From Crossaster papposus (lineage: Eukaryota; Echinodermata; Asteroidea; Velatida; Solasteridae), in contig JBAIAA010000519.1 in NCBI GenBank assembly GCA_037893245.1, positions 682,001 to 746,000 on the forward strand: DNA of 64,000 nt, written 5' to 3'. The translations under genes were made by a program, and so were the position numbers. Below are positions 1 to 12,326 of the stretch, one piece after another; the stretch's first letter is position 1, and each line of letters opens with the position of its first letter. The notes beneath the pieces were generated by a model. That model was given only the letters and a program-made list of their open reading frames with translations, made no database searches and had not been told where the DNA came from.

Positions 1-260
1 AAAACACGAAAAACAGCGTTTGTTTTCAACCGGCGTCGAGCAGTTATTCTTATGTTATCTTTGTTTTTTCGCGATCGCCGGACGGCGATCGCGAATTTGT
101 CTTTATAAAAAAAAAAAATTCGGAATAATTACAGGATATCTAGCGCACTCATTTTGCTGGATGCCTAGAATCATTATTTACTTTCAAATGAGTAAGATAT
201 TTCTTAATAATTCGGTAGTAAATATTTTCGATATCTGCAAATGGTGTATCCTACCTTTAA
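1..260 (+). mobile_element. MITE family A (TTAA ends), left end cut by window
   Basis: Right-hand 260 bp of a short non-coding element seen again at 1246-1615, 2344-2894, 17047-17397 and 18376-18721. It keeps the internal GC palindrome around TCGCGATCGCC and ends in the terminal repeat GGTGTATCCTACCTTTAA. Full copies are about 350-370 bp, with inverted ends that start TTAAAGGTAGGATACACCA. The TTAA at both ends suggests a piggyBac-like mobilised element, which is an inference. Nothing in it codes for protein. Confidence 0.75.
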
Positions 261-1245
261 GACATATAGCTCGCCGTCTTTATTATGAAGCCGTCACTTT
301 CAGATTGTGCTAAGGGGGGAAGATGTCACTTTCACCGCTCCATGGAGAAAAAAACACCCCAAAAAACAATCACAATCGCCACCGAAAATTTACCAATCTC
401 GCGACTGAGACGGGTGACCTCGACTATACAATCCCCCAAGTCAAACAGGGTGTCCCTAAAAATGGTGCAAGTGGAACGCATCTTTTTAATAAAAAAGTTT
501 TGAAAATCGCTTTTAAAAAGCTATACACACTTGGCTTTCAAATGATTTTTATTTCATCTGATAGCTCAAATCATCTTGTATTATGTAGTACCACAATTAA
601 TCATAAAATTGTATAGGTTAAGGCAATTATGAAGAAGTTTCAAAGAAAACGTTTATCTTGGAATAAGTACCCTTTGGGAGACCATTTTGCGTAATTTTAA
701 CAACATTAGGGAGACCATGGTCATTAGGGAGACATTTCGAGGTCTCCCTAACGTTCCAACTACAGGAAGGAGATAAATTTTAAAACATTTAACAGTCCAG
801 ATCGATAGAGTATGGTCCAAAATGCATAAATATGAAATTTCGTGGGAAAAAGCTCTAGGTAAAAACGGGTTAGGTTACAATAAAGAATGGGAAATTTTGT
901 GCACGTCATTATGGAGAGGTCTCCCAAATGTACCATTTTCGCTTATTATTATTATGCCCAAACATTCTCACAATCATTCATGTGTAATATTCTGGTATCG
1001 TTTGACACGTTTGTATCCCCTCTCTCGATATTGAATGCTTGTGATTAATCAAACATATCTTTGAATTGACGAAAGCAAATAGGGTAAAACAAACGGCATT
1101 TGAAAGCTAATTTGGTTACACGTGTCCTATCTCGAAGCTCATATACAAACATCAATAGCAAATGCTGAATATTTATTTTCGGGATGAGTAAAGCAAGGTT
1201 CCGAGAACCTGTCTTCCGTCTAGATACGCCAAGTTATAATTGCCC
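261..1245. other. Intergenic, no gene recognised
   Basis: AT-rich sequence with only short unsupported open frames. A small inverted repeat (TTAGGGAGAC and GTCTCCCTAA, about 723-752) follows another copy of the same motif near 706. I see no conserved coding pattern or RNA gene. Confidence 0.5.
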
Positions 1246-1615
1246 TTAAAGGTAGAGTACATAATTGCTTGAATTATCATGAATGGGTGGATTTGGGGGA
1301 GTTGTATTTTATAGTAAATTTCGTTTTAACTGACCTGTCCGAAGTTTTACAATTATGGATGGTGAGAAAATCACGAAAAACTGCGTTTGTTTTCAACTGC
1401 CGTCGGGCAGTTGAATTTTCTTATGTATTATTGTTTTTTTGCGATCGCCGTCCGGGGATCGCGAATTTAGTTTTATAAAATTATATTTTTCGAAATAATT
1501 ACAGGATATCTAGCGCGATCATTTTGCTGGATGCCTAGAATCATAATTTACTTTTAAATGAGTAAGATATTTCTTAATTTTTTCGATATCGGCAAATGGT
1601 GTATCCTACCTTTAA
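1246..1615 (+). mobile_element. MITE family A, full-length copy
   Basis: Starts TTAAAGGTAGAGTAC and ends GTATCCTACCTTTAA. Between the ends lie the family's internal landmarks: ATCATGAATGGGTGGATTTG, TAACTGACCTGTCCGAAG, the TCGCGATCGCC palindrome, and TTTACTTTTAAATGAGTAAG. It is non-coding. The TTAA at each end matches the other copies. Confidence 0.85.
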
Positions 1616-2343
1616 CGCTCCTTGGAAAAATATACGCCAGTGGTTGTTGTAATGCGAAAATCAGACTCTTGTGATAATTGGAAATTTTCCCCCATATTAT
1701 TAGTTAAACCTTCTTACTGATGATGTTGTTAGTAAAACACACTATTTTGCGTGTATGTGCGTAGGCTGTGGTTGGAAACAGTCGTTGGGAGCATAGTTGG
1801 AAACGGATCAACAACCTAATTAAAGAAACTATTTTGCGTGGACGCGTTAGAAAATTTGACAGTACGCCGTGATTGGACGTGGTTGACGTCATTCAGGGCC
1901 AACAATGAAGCCATGGATAATCAGTCTCCGTTTTGGGTTCAACCACAGACATTTTGATTTACCACAGACTACCGTCAGTACAGACTCAAAGGCAATCTAA
2001 AGCCTGAAGTCGTCGTCCGTTATGACATTTCCGAAAGTCTCATCATTATTTCATTCATAATCCCCGTATTCACACGAATTAGGCGCCAAAGGCACCAAAC
2101 TACTGCCTTGTGAAACTAGGAACCAATATGAATATCAAGATTCCTTGCTCCGTTTATTAATCAGCAACGCATGGCGCTCCGGGCTGTGCCGTAGCCTTAA
2201 GCCCGTAGCGTGGGCCTGTATTCAATTCCAAATTTTGCATAAATTCAAGCACATCCCACGGAATATAATAGTCGTATTTTGTTTTCGCCCACCCGTATAT
2301 GCTTAACTATATAAATGCTTCTCTTCAATTCCACGTTCATCCA
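1616..2343. other. Intergenic, no gene recognised
   Basis: No coding pattern. The phrase ACTATTTTGCGTG occurs twice (about 1741 and 1829) next to similar text, perhaps a small diverged duplication. Confidence 0.45.
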
Positions 2344-2894
2344 TTAAAGGTAGGATACATCATTGGTAATTGTTTGGATTATCATGAATGAGTGGATTTG
2401 GGGGATTTTATTTGATAGTAAATATAAGTTAAGAGGGCCTAATATTTCGATCTTAACAAGATCTTCTCTCTGAAGAAGATCTTCTCTCTGAAGAAGATCT
2501 TGTTAAGATCGAAATATTAGGCCCTCTTAACTCATTTGATTTGTATATTTCAGGTCATCCCAGCCAGTAAGCAGTTTGCAGCAGTTTTAATCTTATTCAT
2601 GATAGTAAATATAGTTTAACTGACCTGCTTGAATTTTTCTAATCATGAATGCTGAGAAAAGCAAAACAAAACAACAAACAAACAAACAAAAACTAGCGCG
2701 GCGTCGGGCAGTGGTTCACGTTGTTCTTGTTTTTTCGCGATCGCCGTCCGGCGATTTTTTTTTTTCAATTCGATTTTAGGAACAATTACTAGATATCTAG
2801 CGCAATCGTTTTGCTGGATGTCTAGAATCATTATTTACTTTCAAATAAGTAAGATATTTCTTAATAATTTGGTAGTAAATTTGTCGATATTTGG
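2344..2894 (+). mobile_element. MITE family A copy split by an insertion
   Basis: Begins TTAAAGGTAGGATACAT at 2344 and runs to about 2894, where the right terminal repeat is lost. It is interrupted at about 2426-2598 by foreign sequence flanked by a 14-bp direct repeat, TGATAGTAAATATA. The direct repeat is best read as a target-site duplication. Confidence 0.8.
2426..2598. mobile_element. Insertion with near-perfect palindrome and 14-bp TSD
   Basis: The left part (2426-2532) is a long palindrome: an arm starting AAGTTAAGAGGGCCTAATAT, a centre of GAAGATCTTC blocks separated by TCTCTGAA, and the complementary arm ending ATATTAGGCCCTCTTAACTC. The remaining ~65 bp resembles nothing else in the window. 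The flanking 14-bp direct repeats suggest target-primed or similar insertion, although a palindrome is unusual for a SINE. Confidence 0.65.
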
Positions 2895-4158
2895 GAAAAA
2901 CTCCAGATATAATCACGCCCTCACAATGGGACAAATCACACCCAAACCGCCCGCTTTCAAATCCAGTGGGCACGCCCTTTAATTAAAGGTATATGTGCAC
3001 TATTTAGTGAAGGGGCCAATGTTCTCCCGTCGGTTTTGAACGTTGTTTTTTTGGCAACTTCTTGGGATAAGAGTACAAGTTAAAAAATGATGTTGCAATT
3101 TGTTCGACCATTTTATGGGTGGAGCAATGGCATTACAAAGTTGGGGGCTTCATGTACAAAACACCAATTTCGAAGTTTTATTTTCACATTTGAACAGCTG
3201 ACACAAATACCACACCATGATAGAAAAAAAATCAAGAATTGTGCCTCTTTTTGGGGTGGGGCCACATTTAACAAAAGTGGAGGGTGGACAATTAAAGCAA
3301 AAAGCATTTAAAAGTTGACAAAAATTATCACGCAAAATCATCGGGCAACTCTTTTCATGACATAGGCTCCCCCACTGAGTGGCTTTTGCTGTAATTCTTT
3401 TAATGGATGGGTTAGGGGGTTTAAGCTGGATAAACCAAGAACGTTAATGCTGTAGTCTGGTTCCTTTACTTCCTTTATACGAAACATAGCAATGTATAAA
3501 TCAGGTTTATATGAAACTATAGGTGGCTGGCACCCATTCACGGATGTGTTACAGTATTGCGAATAAACTAGAAATGTGTTTGTGGACAAACACAGAGCTG
3601 TTTCGCGTGTCAAATATGGACTAACTACATTTTAAATAGTCAGCTATTTGATACAAAATTGATACAAATTTTAAATGGTGTTTTAAATTGTTATAGTCAA
3701 GTAAGGTGTTTTATAATAATTCATTATATTTTTTTATGTTTGCAAATTGTGTATACTACCTTTAATGAATAATGCATTAAGGCTGTGCCCATTGTGTAAA
3801 CGACGGGCTTGTATTCCACAAGCGATCTCACACCAGGTTCGATTCGGCTTTCCCCAGGGGCGCGTTCAAGTTCCCGGTGCGCCGCAATTGCGCACCATAT
3901 CCGACTATCTGAAACTCGGGTTTTGGATTTCGATCAACGGGCAAGAAATAAAGACCCAGTGATCCGAAAGAGCCCGAAGCGAACCGTCCATGGCAAACTA
4001 GCCCGAGGGAAAACGAGGACGAAAGGGATATAGATGAAGTTGGTGGCTGGGTTTGGATTTAGAATGCCATAATTAGGACCAGTCAGGCAGCAATTTGGAT
4101 ATCACTCTCATGCGTGAAAGAGTGCGTGATTGATGAACATCACGGATTATTCAGATAC
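2895..4158. other. Intergenic, degraded TTAA-ended repeat at right
   Basis: No gene is supported. Overlapping short frames on both strands at 3087-3613 look random. The segment ending GTATACTACCTTTAA at 3765, with TAGTCTGGTTCC upstream near 3456, looks like a decayed relative of the element at 22508-22943. Confidence 0.4.
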
Positions 4159-4626
4159 TGTATACCCAGCACGATATGTAGCAGAGGGGTACCCCCCTCT
4201 TCTCCCTATACTTTATACACACTCAACACTATACCCAGCACGATATGTGGCAGAGGGGTATTCCCCCTCTTATCCCTATACTTTATACGCACTCAACACT
4301 ATTGTAACCTAACCCATCCCCCTTGAAACCTAAAAGGAATTCCTGAGATTCCGGGAACACAATGGTCAACACAAAAGAGGGGGGAGGGGAGGGGGGGGGG
4401 GGGGGGGGGTGGGGTTCTCTGCCACATATCGCGCTTCATAATGAGATACTGGCTTGTGGCGTAAACGTGGATTTGTGGCATATGAAGCAAGAAATGAGGC
4501 GGATAGGACCCCCTCCCCCACACCTCCTTTGTGGTGGTCAATGTGCTTGCGGCATGTTGTGGTTTCTCAGGATTTTTTTTTTTTTTTTTAGGAGGGTGCG
4601 TTAGGTAACAATAGTCTAGAGAGTGT
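4159..4626. mobile_element. Poly-G inverted-repeat element
   Basis: Two direct copies of a block beginning TATACCCAGCACGATATGT (about 4159 and 4230) are followed by a poly-G run near 4380-4410 and then the block's inverted remains (CTCTGCCACATATCGCGCT). The same modules, including GTGTTCCCGGAATCTCAGGA, recur at 19574-19918. It is non-coding. Confidence 0.6.
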
Positions 4627-4867
4627 ATAGACGATGTGCCTCTGTTTACATCTGTATTCAAAATGTGCCCGGCAATATGCGCACGAATCATGTTTTACAT
4701 AAATTTGGTTAAGAGATGACATCAGAGGTCACATAATTTAAAGGCGATCTGACCTGCGACGTCAGTCTTTAAGCAAATTCTATGTAAAACACGATGGGTG
4801 CGCATACTGCCGGGCACATTTGAATATAGATGTAAACACGTGACGTCAGAGGGCACATCGTCTATAT
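4626..4867. mobile_element. Palindromic MITE family F
   Basis: Long imperfect palindrome. The left arm carries TAGACGATGTGCCTCTGTTT and TGTGCCCGGCAATATGCGCA, and the right arm carries the complements, ending GGGCACATCGTCTATA. A second copy lies at 21646-21884. There is no coding potential. Each arm contains ACGTGACGTCAGAGG or a variant, the same cAMP-element-like palindrome, for which I have no functional evidence. Confidence 0.75.
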
Positions 4868-4969
4868 AGGTACGTATATATGGGGGACTAAGGGGGAAGT
4901 CCCTCGGTCTCGTATCGTGCTAGGTATAATTTGTGGGGGGAAAAGATCACCGATTTTTCAAATTTAGAA

Positions 4970-5310
4970 TGGAATAGAATAGAATAGAATATTTATTGTC
5001 ATTTGTATATAAAGATACATTAAAATTCACTGTAGCCTTGCGAGCATTAAAATTAATCTATTTATAACAATTAACAGCACTTAAACAGATTAAAATTACA
5101 ATAATATTAAATTAATATTATAAAATTAAAATTCCACTTGATCATCATTCAGTAGACGTACTGCTCCTAGATAAAAACTGTTCAGATACGATTCGAATGA
5201 GCTTGGATTGATCTGTACCGCTTTCCGGTTCTCATCAATTCAAATAAATGATTTGCAGGGTGGAATTCATCTAAAATAATTGACCTAGATTTTGTTAGGA
5301 CACGTGACTT
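4970..5310 (-). mobile_element. Probable LINE 3' end with pentanucleotide tail
   Basis: A GGAATAGAATAGAATAGAAT microsatellite lies next to ATTTATTGTCATTTGTATAT. Read on the minus strand this resembles a non-LTR element 3' UTR ending in a (TTCTA)n tail. There is no reverse-transcriptase frame here, so only a 5'-truncated tail is proposed. Confidence 0.4.
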
Positions 5311-5447
5311 ATAAAGTATATCTAATGTGGGTAACTCACAACCAATGAGTCACCATTTTGCTTATAACTAGTGACGATCAAAGATTCATTTTCGAATATG
5401 GAATAGCTCGAGACCTCCCATATGACTAACATATTAAAAGTTGGTCG

Positions 5448-5477
<30 letters not shown>
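5448..5477. repeat. Poly-G tract (~30 G)
   Basis: Uninterrupted G run, one of many long G or C runs in this window (also near 4395, 15250, 21290, 21500, 21900, 38535 and 56003). Exact lengths are likely to be unreliable in the assembly. Confidence 0.9.
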
Positions 5478-5479
<2 letters not shown>

Positions 5480-5639
5480 ACAACAAATTCAACCACGATG
5501 TTTGAAAAACAACAACCTGACAAACAAACAACTAAACCTTGATTTTAGAAAAGTGAATCACAACGTTAAAAACAGATCTACTACGAATTTTTCTTTAGTT
5601 TTAGACCTAACGGTCCCGGGGCGTGGGATTAATCACGTT

Positions 5640-5745
5640 ATTAGGCATGTTTCAAACGCCGCGCTTCTGCCGTGTCGAATACAAAACTTTATGTTAAATT
5701 GTATTCGACACAGCACTTTGATAAGCGCGATGTTTGAAACGGGCC
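5640..5745. repeat. Inverted repeat, possible small foldback element
   Basis: Nested arms: GTTTCAAACGCCGCGCTT (left) with AAGCGCGATGTTTGAAAC (right), and inside them GTGTCGAATACAA with TTGTATTCGACAC. The loop is AT-rich. It is non-coding. Confidence 0.65.
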
Positions 5746-6940
5746 TGATTCCGCCCGTCTTGCCGCTATGTGGTGGTAGGCTATATATTGTCATGGCGAT
5801 TGCAAATTGACAGGTTAATATGGTAATGGAGTGGTTTTAGGGTGCACGGTTGTAAATAGGCCCAAAATTGCTTGCTTGCACCGGGAGTGTGAGCTTCTAA
5901 TTCTGAGCATTTGGAATGAATCTGGGCCTGGAATTGGCACTATACTTGGCTCTTGAGCGAGAGGGTATTTTTTCAAAATGGACGCTCTGCAGATTGGGCT
6001 TCAGCACTAGTTTTAGGGGTGTTCTCCTTTGGAGGGAAATATCACCCAAAAGTTATCAGATGACCCCACAAAAATTGAAAATAAAATAAAAGATGGTGAA
6101 ATAAGCTTCATTTTGGTGTCATAGTTTAGTCACCTTGGAGAGTTGTGAGTATTTTCCCCAATTTTTTGAAGTTGGGGTATTTATCATTGTTGTCTATGGG
6201 ACTTTTTTTAAGATGTGCGCAACCTTTATCATCACGGTTTCGTAGTGAATTGCCCTCAAGCGGCGGCGCGGCCTAATAACAGACACGTATAGTACTTTAC
6301 CCGGATACAACATGCCTATACAGATTAACGAGAGACCTCCATACTCGCATGAGTGAATACAGGATCGGACTGGCACAAATACGTGAAATGATTCCGCTTC
6401 AGATGATATCAGTCAGAAAGAAGAACAAAATAAGTGAAAGTGTTTTAAGCCAGTGTGCCCTTTACAACTATAAATGTCCTTGTTGAGACCTTTACAATAT
6501 GTTGTGTTCTGTATTATACCTGGGTCTCCACAGGGTACCAAATTTAGAATGACATGTACACAAACAAACAGACAGACAGACAGCCCGACAGCCTGACAGA
6601 CAGACAGACAGACCAGTTTCGTTAATCGTTGAGAATATTCTTCATAAACGTTCAAATTTGTTTTCATACATGATATATTCATGTTTTACTCATCCTATGT
6701 TGAATTGAACTGCGTTCGTGCAGTTTGGTAATGGAGATGGAGCCGATGACAACCTAAGCGGGGGTTTGGAAAACGGTCAACAATGAGGTAAAAAGACCGA
6801 ATCTCCACTTTACTATTTCACCATCTCCGTACTATAATGTCTGAGCAAATGTTGTTTGCCGACTACAACTGTCATCATGTCATTCATGTGTTGACTATGG
6901 AAGTCCTTTCGGCAGTCAGTTTTGGTCGTGCTCACCCGCC
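5746..6940. other. Intergenic, GACA microsatellite
   Basis: No gene recognised. A (GACA)n-type microsatellite lies at about 6570-6612 and produces a false cysteine/valine-rich frame on the minus strand. Confidence 0.45.
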
Positions 6941-7145
6941 GCCCATACTGGGCGCTGGGAAGAGCTGACGCGCTTTGAGCTCTGATTACATATAGATTTT
7001 AGTGTGACCTATGAACTGTGGTCACCAGTTCCGTGGGTCAGCTGCGCATGCGTGCAATTGAAAGGTCAAAAGGCCAGGTCATGACTTTCTTTTTAGAATT
7101 ATGAGAAGCTCGATTGGCGTTTCCCAGCGCCCAGTTTGGAACAAG
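6941..7145. mobile_element. Short inverted-repeat element
   Basis: Left end CATACTGGGCGCTGGGAAG (about 6946) is matched by TTCCCAGCGCCCAGTTTGG (about 7121) in inverted orientation, about 175 bp apart. The interior is non-coding. Probably a small MITE; no second copy was noticed. Confidence 0.5.
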
Positions 7146-8471
7146 CGAAGCAGTCGGTAGTAATCCGCTATTTGTCCGGAAGACACGATGTGTTGGTACA
7201 GACCTGTTTAAACAGCTCTGCCGGGAGAGGGCGTTATTTGCCCAGGAATGAGCAAATATTTACTGAGCGAGCACTGATATTTGATCGGCCGAGTCGGGCT
7301 TCCGATTAAAACCCAGTGAGCACAGCCATCATAGAGGCAAACATTTTTTGACAAGTTAGTAAAATAATTAAGGATAGTGTGTGTTTATTTTTCTGTAAAA
7401 ATACATGTAAGACAATAGAACAAAATCTCATAAAATTGAGCATATACGGATACCGACAGACAACAAATAATGGGGTGTATAGACCGTGTAAATCTCGCGC
7501 ACAAAGGTCACGGTTGAACTTCCGGGCACAACCAAACCAAACATGTGCAAACGTCGAAATGTACATTATTATGCGACGACCGCCTTATACTGCATGTAGC
7601 TGCGAATAAAATGACACGGGTGAAAACGTAAAAATAGAATGCCGCGCCAACGTTAACGATTTTACTCGTTCAATAACGACGGTCACTGAAACTTTATTTC
7701 GGCCACTGGGTTAGGCTTCATTTTGTACGATCCTTCTTCAAAATGCAATGAGACATGACTACCTCGAATACGGATTGACGTTTTGGGGGAATTTAAGCCG
7801 TCCATGATCCATCTATTTGTTTAAAGATTGTTAATGTGCTGTAACTTTGCGAGAGCCACTCGTTCACTGCACAGAATGTATGGGGCTGCCATGTGTGTTT
7901 GTATTATTTCATATTCAAGATGCGTACCCTGATAAAGGTCAATGGAATGACGTACGTACGTATGACGTCACTGTGATTTTTGTTCTCCTTTTCTCTAATT
8001 TGATATAGGCCTATCGTTCACATTTTGTAATTGAAATGAAAAATAACATATATTTACGTTTTTATCTACCATTACCAATCAGTAAAAATAACAGCGTAAA
8101 AAAATTAAGTAAGTATTTCAAGAAAACTGCTCGCTTTTACACGTTGAAGCTCCTATTCGATGTGTCCTGAAGTTTGGTTTCTCGTAAAGTCTCGTATATA
8201 TGTTCTCGAAGTCAACTTACACGCTCTATGGGCAATGCATAGGGAACATTCTGGTTGTGTATTTCTCAAATTATTATGTCATATTAATGAAACCCTAGGC
8301 TTTCCGCTATAAATTCCCATCAGGCCAAACTGAAGTTAAACTTGAAGTATATTTTGTCGGTGGAAAAGTTATTTGTTTGATACTGACTTTAAATATATTG
8401 TATATTTTAATTCTGCATACAAGATTTGCTTGAGTTTGACAGCTGTACAGGTGTACGTAGCTTTACATAAA
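7146..8471. other. Intergenic, no gene recognised
   Basis: Only short frames without recognisable domains. The overlapping frames at 7306-7609 sit on opposite strands of the same DNA and show no family resemblance. Confidence 0.45.
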
Positions 8472-8843
8472 AAACACCGTATACGTTTGGTAATAAAAAA
8501 TTACTTGGTAAGAAGTACAGCAGCTTTGGATAGTATAATGCAGTAGAAACTGTTCACTTCGAAGTACTGCGGTTATGGAAAAAAATATCACTTTTTATCC
8601 CCAAAAATTTGAATCTGAGAAGCGTTACTACAGTGACGTTTCTCAGACTGTGTATTCCAATGCAGATTATTCTTCCTGTGTGGACATAACCGCTCCAGAT
8701 TTTCGGCAATATCTCAAAATCGCTACCTTTTGAAGAGAAATTTTTACAGGTTAGGTTTATGGTATATAGGCCTATCTATGAACTATATAGGATTGAAACA
8801 AACAATGGGTTCCATTTACGAAACGTATACACGATCCCTTTAA
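8472..8843 (+). mobile_element. MITE family B (TTAA ends)
   Basis: About 370-bp element with ends related to GGATCGTATACGTTTGGTAA and its complement ACGATCCCTTTAA. The centre is an imperfect palindrome (AATCTGAGAAGCGTTAC, then GACGTTTCTCAGACT). Other copies are at 15573-15963 (opposite orientation) and 23395-23790. The left end here is eroded. Confidence 0.8.
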
Positions 8844-9835
8844 AGTCCCATGCAGTATAAAGGAAACTATAGTATAGAGTACTCTGAATGATGAGGCTTT
8901 TATAAGGCGAGATCCTACCGGCATGTGAAGTTGGACAAAACTTCGACAACTGAAGCTAACAAGTTTGAAAAAAACACCCACACGAGCCACTCAAGACAGT
9001 GCTCACATACAAACTATAACCGAACCCGCGTCGTCATTTCACAGCTCACGTTAATGTGCTTGCCTCCTGTCTATCGCTGTCATTCTGTGTTTGCACACAA
9101 ACAAAAAACACACCAAGCTGTCATTTCGCGGCCGCGCTAGAAAACAAATATTTGCATCGCTCGATTCTCAGGAAAGAAATACACAAATGGAAACACACAC
9201 TGGAAACAAGTCTGTCACAGACTGCCGATCAAACTCACTGACTGAAAATTAGAAGTGCATCCAGAACGAATGCCAGGCTTATACTTAATTCCCTCCAAAG
9301 TTACTGATATACATGGGTATACTTGGACAGAATTATTGCCCTTTTAACAGTGACAGTGTTAGCTTGAGGGTAATGCAAACAAAGTTCAACAACATTCATG
9401 AAAACTGTGGTTGTTTTAAGTGTACTTATCAGCGACGAATACACACACGCTGGCCTTTAATGAATCCCGAGGGAAAGGCAACATACGTGTACAAAACATA
9501 GAGATATTGCTTCAATGTGCTTAGGGCCAGGGGCATACAGGTATATACAGCCAATCATTCTCGCTGTTCGTGTGAATGTCCGAGTCTGCTACTTGACGAG
9601 CGAGATAATCATGTGAATCATGTTCATAATTATGATACACGGAAACCAGACTATACACGTTTACCTATTTTGTACATTATTAACTGATAACTCACCCCAG
9701 AACTTTGATTGAACACTTAACTTGGTGTAGTGTCCGTACAAAATGTGCCTGTTCGGAACGGGCGGATTACAGTGATTAAGCACTTTTTTGGAAAGTTTAA
9801 CGCTATACGCGTGAAAAGAGAACAGCGCCCGTTGT
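8844..9835. other. Intergenic, no gene recognised
   Basis: Short unsupported frames only; no repeats shared with the rest of the window were noticed. Confidence 0.45.
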
Positions 9836-9930
9836 TATATCAGCCGTGCGAAGCAGGCTGATATATTGTATTCGTCGCCTTTCTTTCTTATATCAGCCGT
9901 GCGAAGCAGGCTGATATATTGTATTCGTCG

Positions 9931-10007
<77 letters not shown>

Positions 10008-11071
10008 GGGCAAACGCTTACAAAAAAATCTGCCAAATTTAATATCTGCCAAATTCTTTGACCGATTTCAACTAAATTTGGACAGGATCTTCCTTGACCC
10101 GAGTTCTATCTGTAGTGATCAGCAGGTGTGGTCAAACGTCACCTAGTGGTCACTAGTGGTCATTTCCTTTAAAACTACAAAATGCTACTTCTTCCACAGT
10201 CTTGGTCCAATTATTGTCAAACTTGGCCAGTTACATCTCTGGACCATGCCTCATAAAACTTGTTCACAGAATTTGGCCAGTGGTCACCAGATGGTCAGTA
10301 GGGGTCATTTTCTTTAAAATTACGAAATGCTTCTTCTCCCACAGTCTTGGTCCAATTAATTTGGCCAATGGTCACCTAATGGTCAGTAGGGTCAGAATTT
10401 GACCATTGGTCACCTAATGGTCAGTAGGGGTCATTTTCCTTTCAAAATAACGAAAAGCTTCTCCCACAGCCTTGATTTAATTAACTCGTAAAAGTTGTTC
10501 ACAGAATTTGGCCAGTGGTCACCTATATGGTCAGCAGGGGTCATTTTCTTCAAAATTACGAAATGCTTCTTCTCCCACAGTCTTGGTTTAATTAATTTGG
10601 CCATTGGTCACCTAATGGTCAGTAGGGGTCAAAATCTGGCCATTGGTCACCTATAATGGTCAGTAGGGGTAATTTTCTTTTCAAAATAACGAAATGATTC
10701 TCCCACAGCCTTGTTCTAATTAACTCGTAAAAGTTGTTCACAGAATTTGACCAGTGGTCACCTAATGGTCAGTAGGGGTCATTGTTTGTCAAAATAACGA
10801 AATGCTTCTCCCACAGCCTTGATCTAATTAATTTGGCCACTGGTCAACTAATGGTCAGTAGAGGTCGTTATATTGAAGCATATATCAAATGTATTTTCTT
10901 CTATATTTATAGCCGATTTCAGTCAAACTTGGTTAGATGCTTTTGCAATTTGGGAGTGGTAGTCATCACCAAGTGGTTAGTGCGAGGCGGTTCACACAAG
11001 CCTTACAAAAGACTACTTAGGCTGATATCCGTGCTTCCTGAAGCACATTAGCTCTAGTTTCTTTCTTTTTT

Positions 11072-11104
<33 letters not shown>

Positions 11105-12293
11105 GGGCAAACGCTCACAAAACAATCTGCCAAATTCAATATCTGCCAAATTCTTTGACCGATTTCAACCAAATTTGGACAGGATCTTCCTTGACCCGAG
11201 TTCTATCTGTAGTGATCAGCAGGTGTGGTCAAACGTCACCTAGTGGTCACTAGTGGTCATTTTCTTTAAAACTACAAAATGCTACTTCTTCCACAGTCTT
11301 GGTCCAATTATTGTCAAACTTGGCCAGTTACATCTCTGGACCATGCCTCATAAAACTTGTTCACAGAATTTGGCCAGTGGTCACCAGATGGTCAGTAGGG
11401 GTCATTTTCTTTAAAATTACGAAATGCTTCTTCTCCCACAGTCTTGGTCCAATTAATTTGGCCAATGGTCACCTAATGGTCAGTAGGGTCAGAATTTGAC
11501 CATTGGTCACCTAATGGTCAGTAGGGGTCATTTTCCTTTCAAAATAACGAAAAGCTTCTCCCACAGCCTTGATTTAATTAACTCGTAAAAGTTGTTCACA
11601 GAATTTGGCCAGTGGTCACCTATATGGTCAGCAGGGGTCATTTTCTTCAAAATTACGAAATGCTTCTTCTCCCACAGTCTTGGTTTAATTAATTTGGCCA
11701 TTGGTCACCTAATGGTCAGTAGGGGTCAAAATCTGGCCATTGGTCACCTATAATGGTCAGTAGGGGTAATTTTCTTTTCAAAATAACGAAATGATTCTCC
11801 CACAGCCTTGTTCTAATTAACTCGTAAAAGTTGTTCACAGAATTTGACCAGTGGTCACCTAATGGTCAGTAGGGGTCATTGTTTGTCAAAATAACGAAGC
11901 ATTTCGTAATTTTGAAGAAAATGACCCCTGCTGACCATTAGGTGACCACTGGCCAAATTATGTGAACAACTTTTACGAGTTAATTAAATCAAGGCTGTGG
12001 CAGAAGCATTTCGTTATTTTGAAAGGAAAATGACCACTACTTGATCTAATTAATTTGGCCACTGGTCAACTAATGGTCAGTAGAGGTCATTATATTGAAG
12101 CATATATCAAATGTATTTTCTTCTATATTTATAGCCGATTTCAGTCAAACTTGGTTAGATGCTTTTGCAATTTGGGAGTGGTAGTCATCACCAAGTGGTT
12201 AGTGCGAGGCGGTTCACACAAGCCTTACAAAAGACTACTTAGGCTGATATCCGTGCTTCCTGAAGCACATTAGCTCTAGTTTCTTTCTTTTTT

Positions 12294-12326
<33 letters not shown>

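Noticed and set aside
10202-11499. Identical 66-codon frames at 10202-10402 and 11299-11499 as a duplicated gene
   Set aside because: They lie within tandem non-coding repeat units whose subrepeats also occur inverted. No domain.
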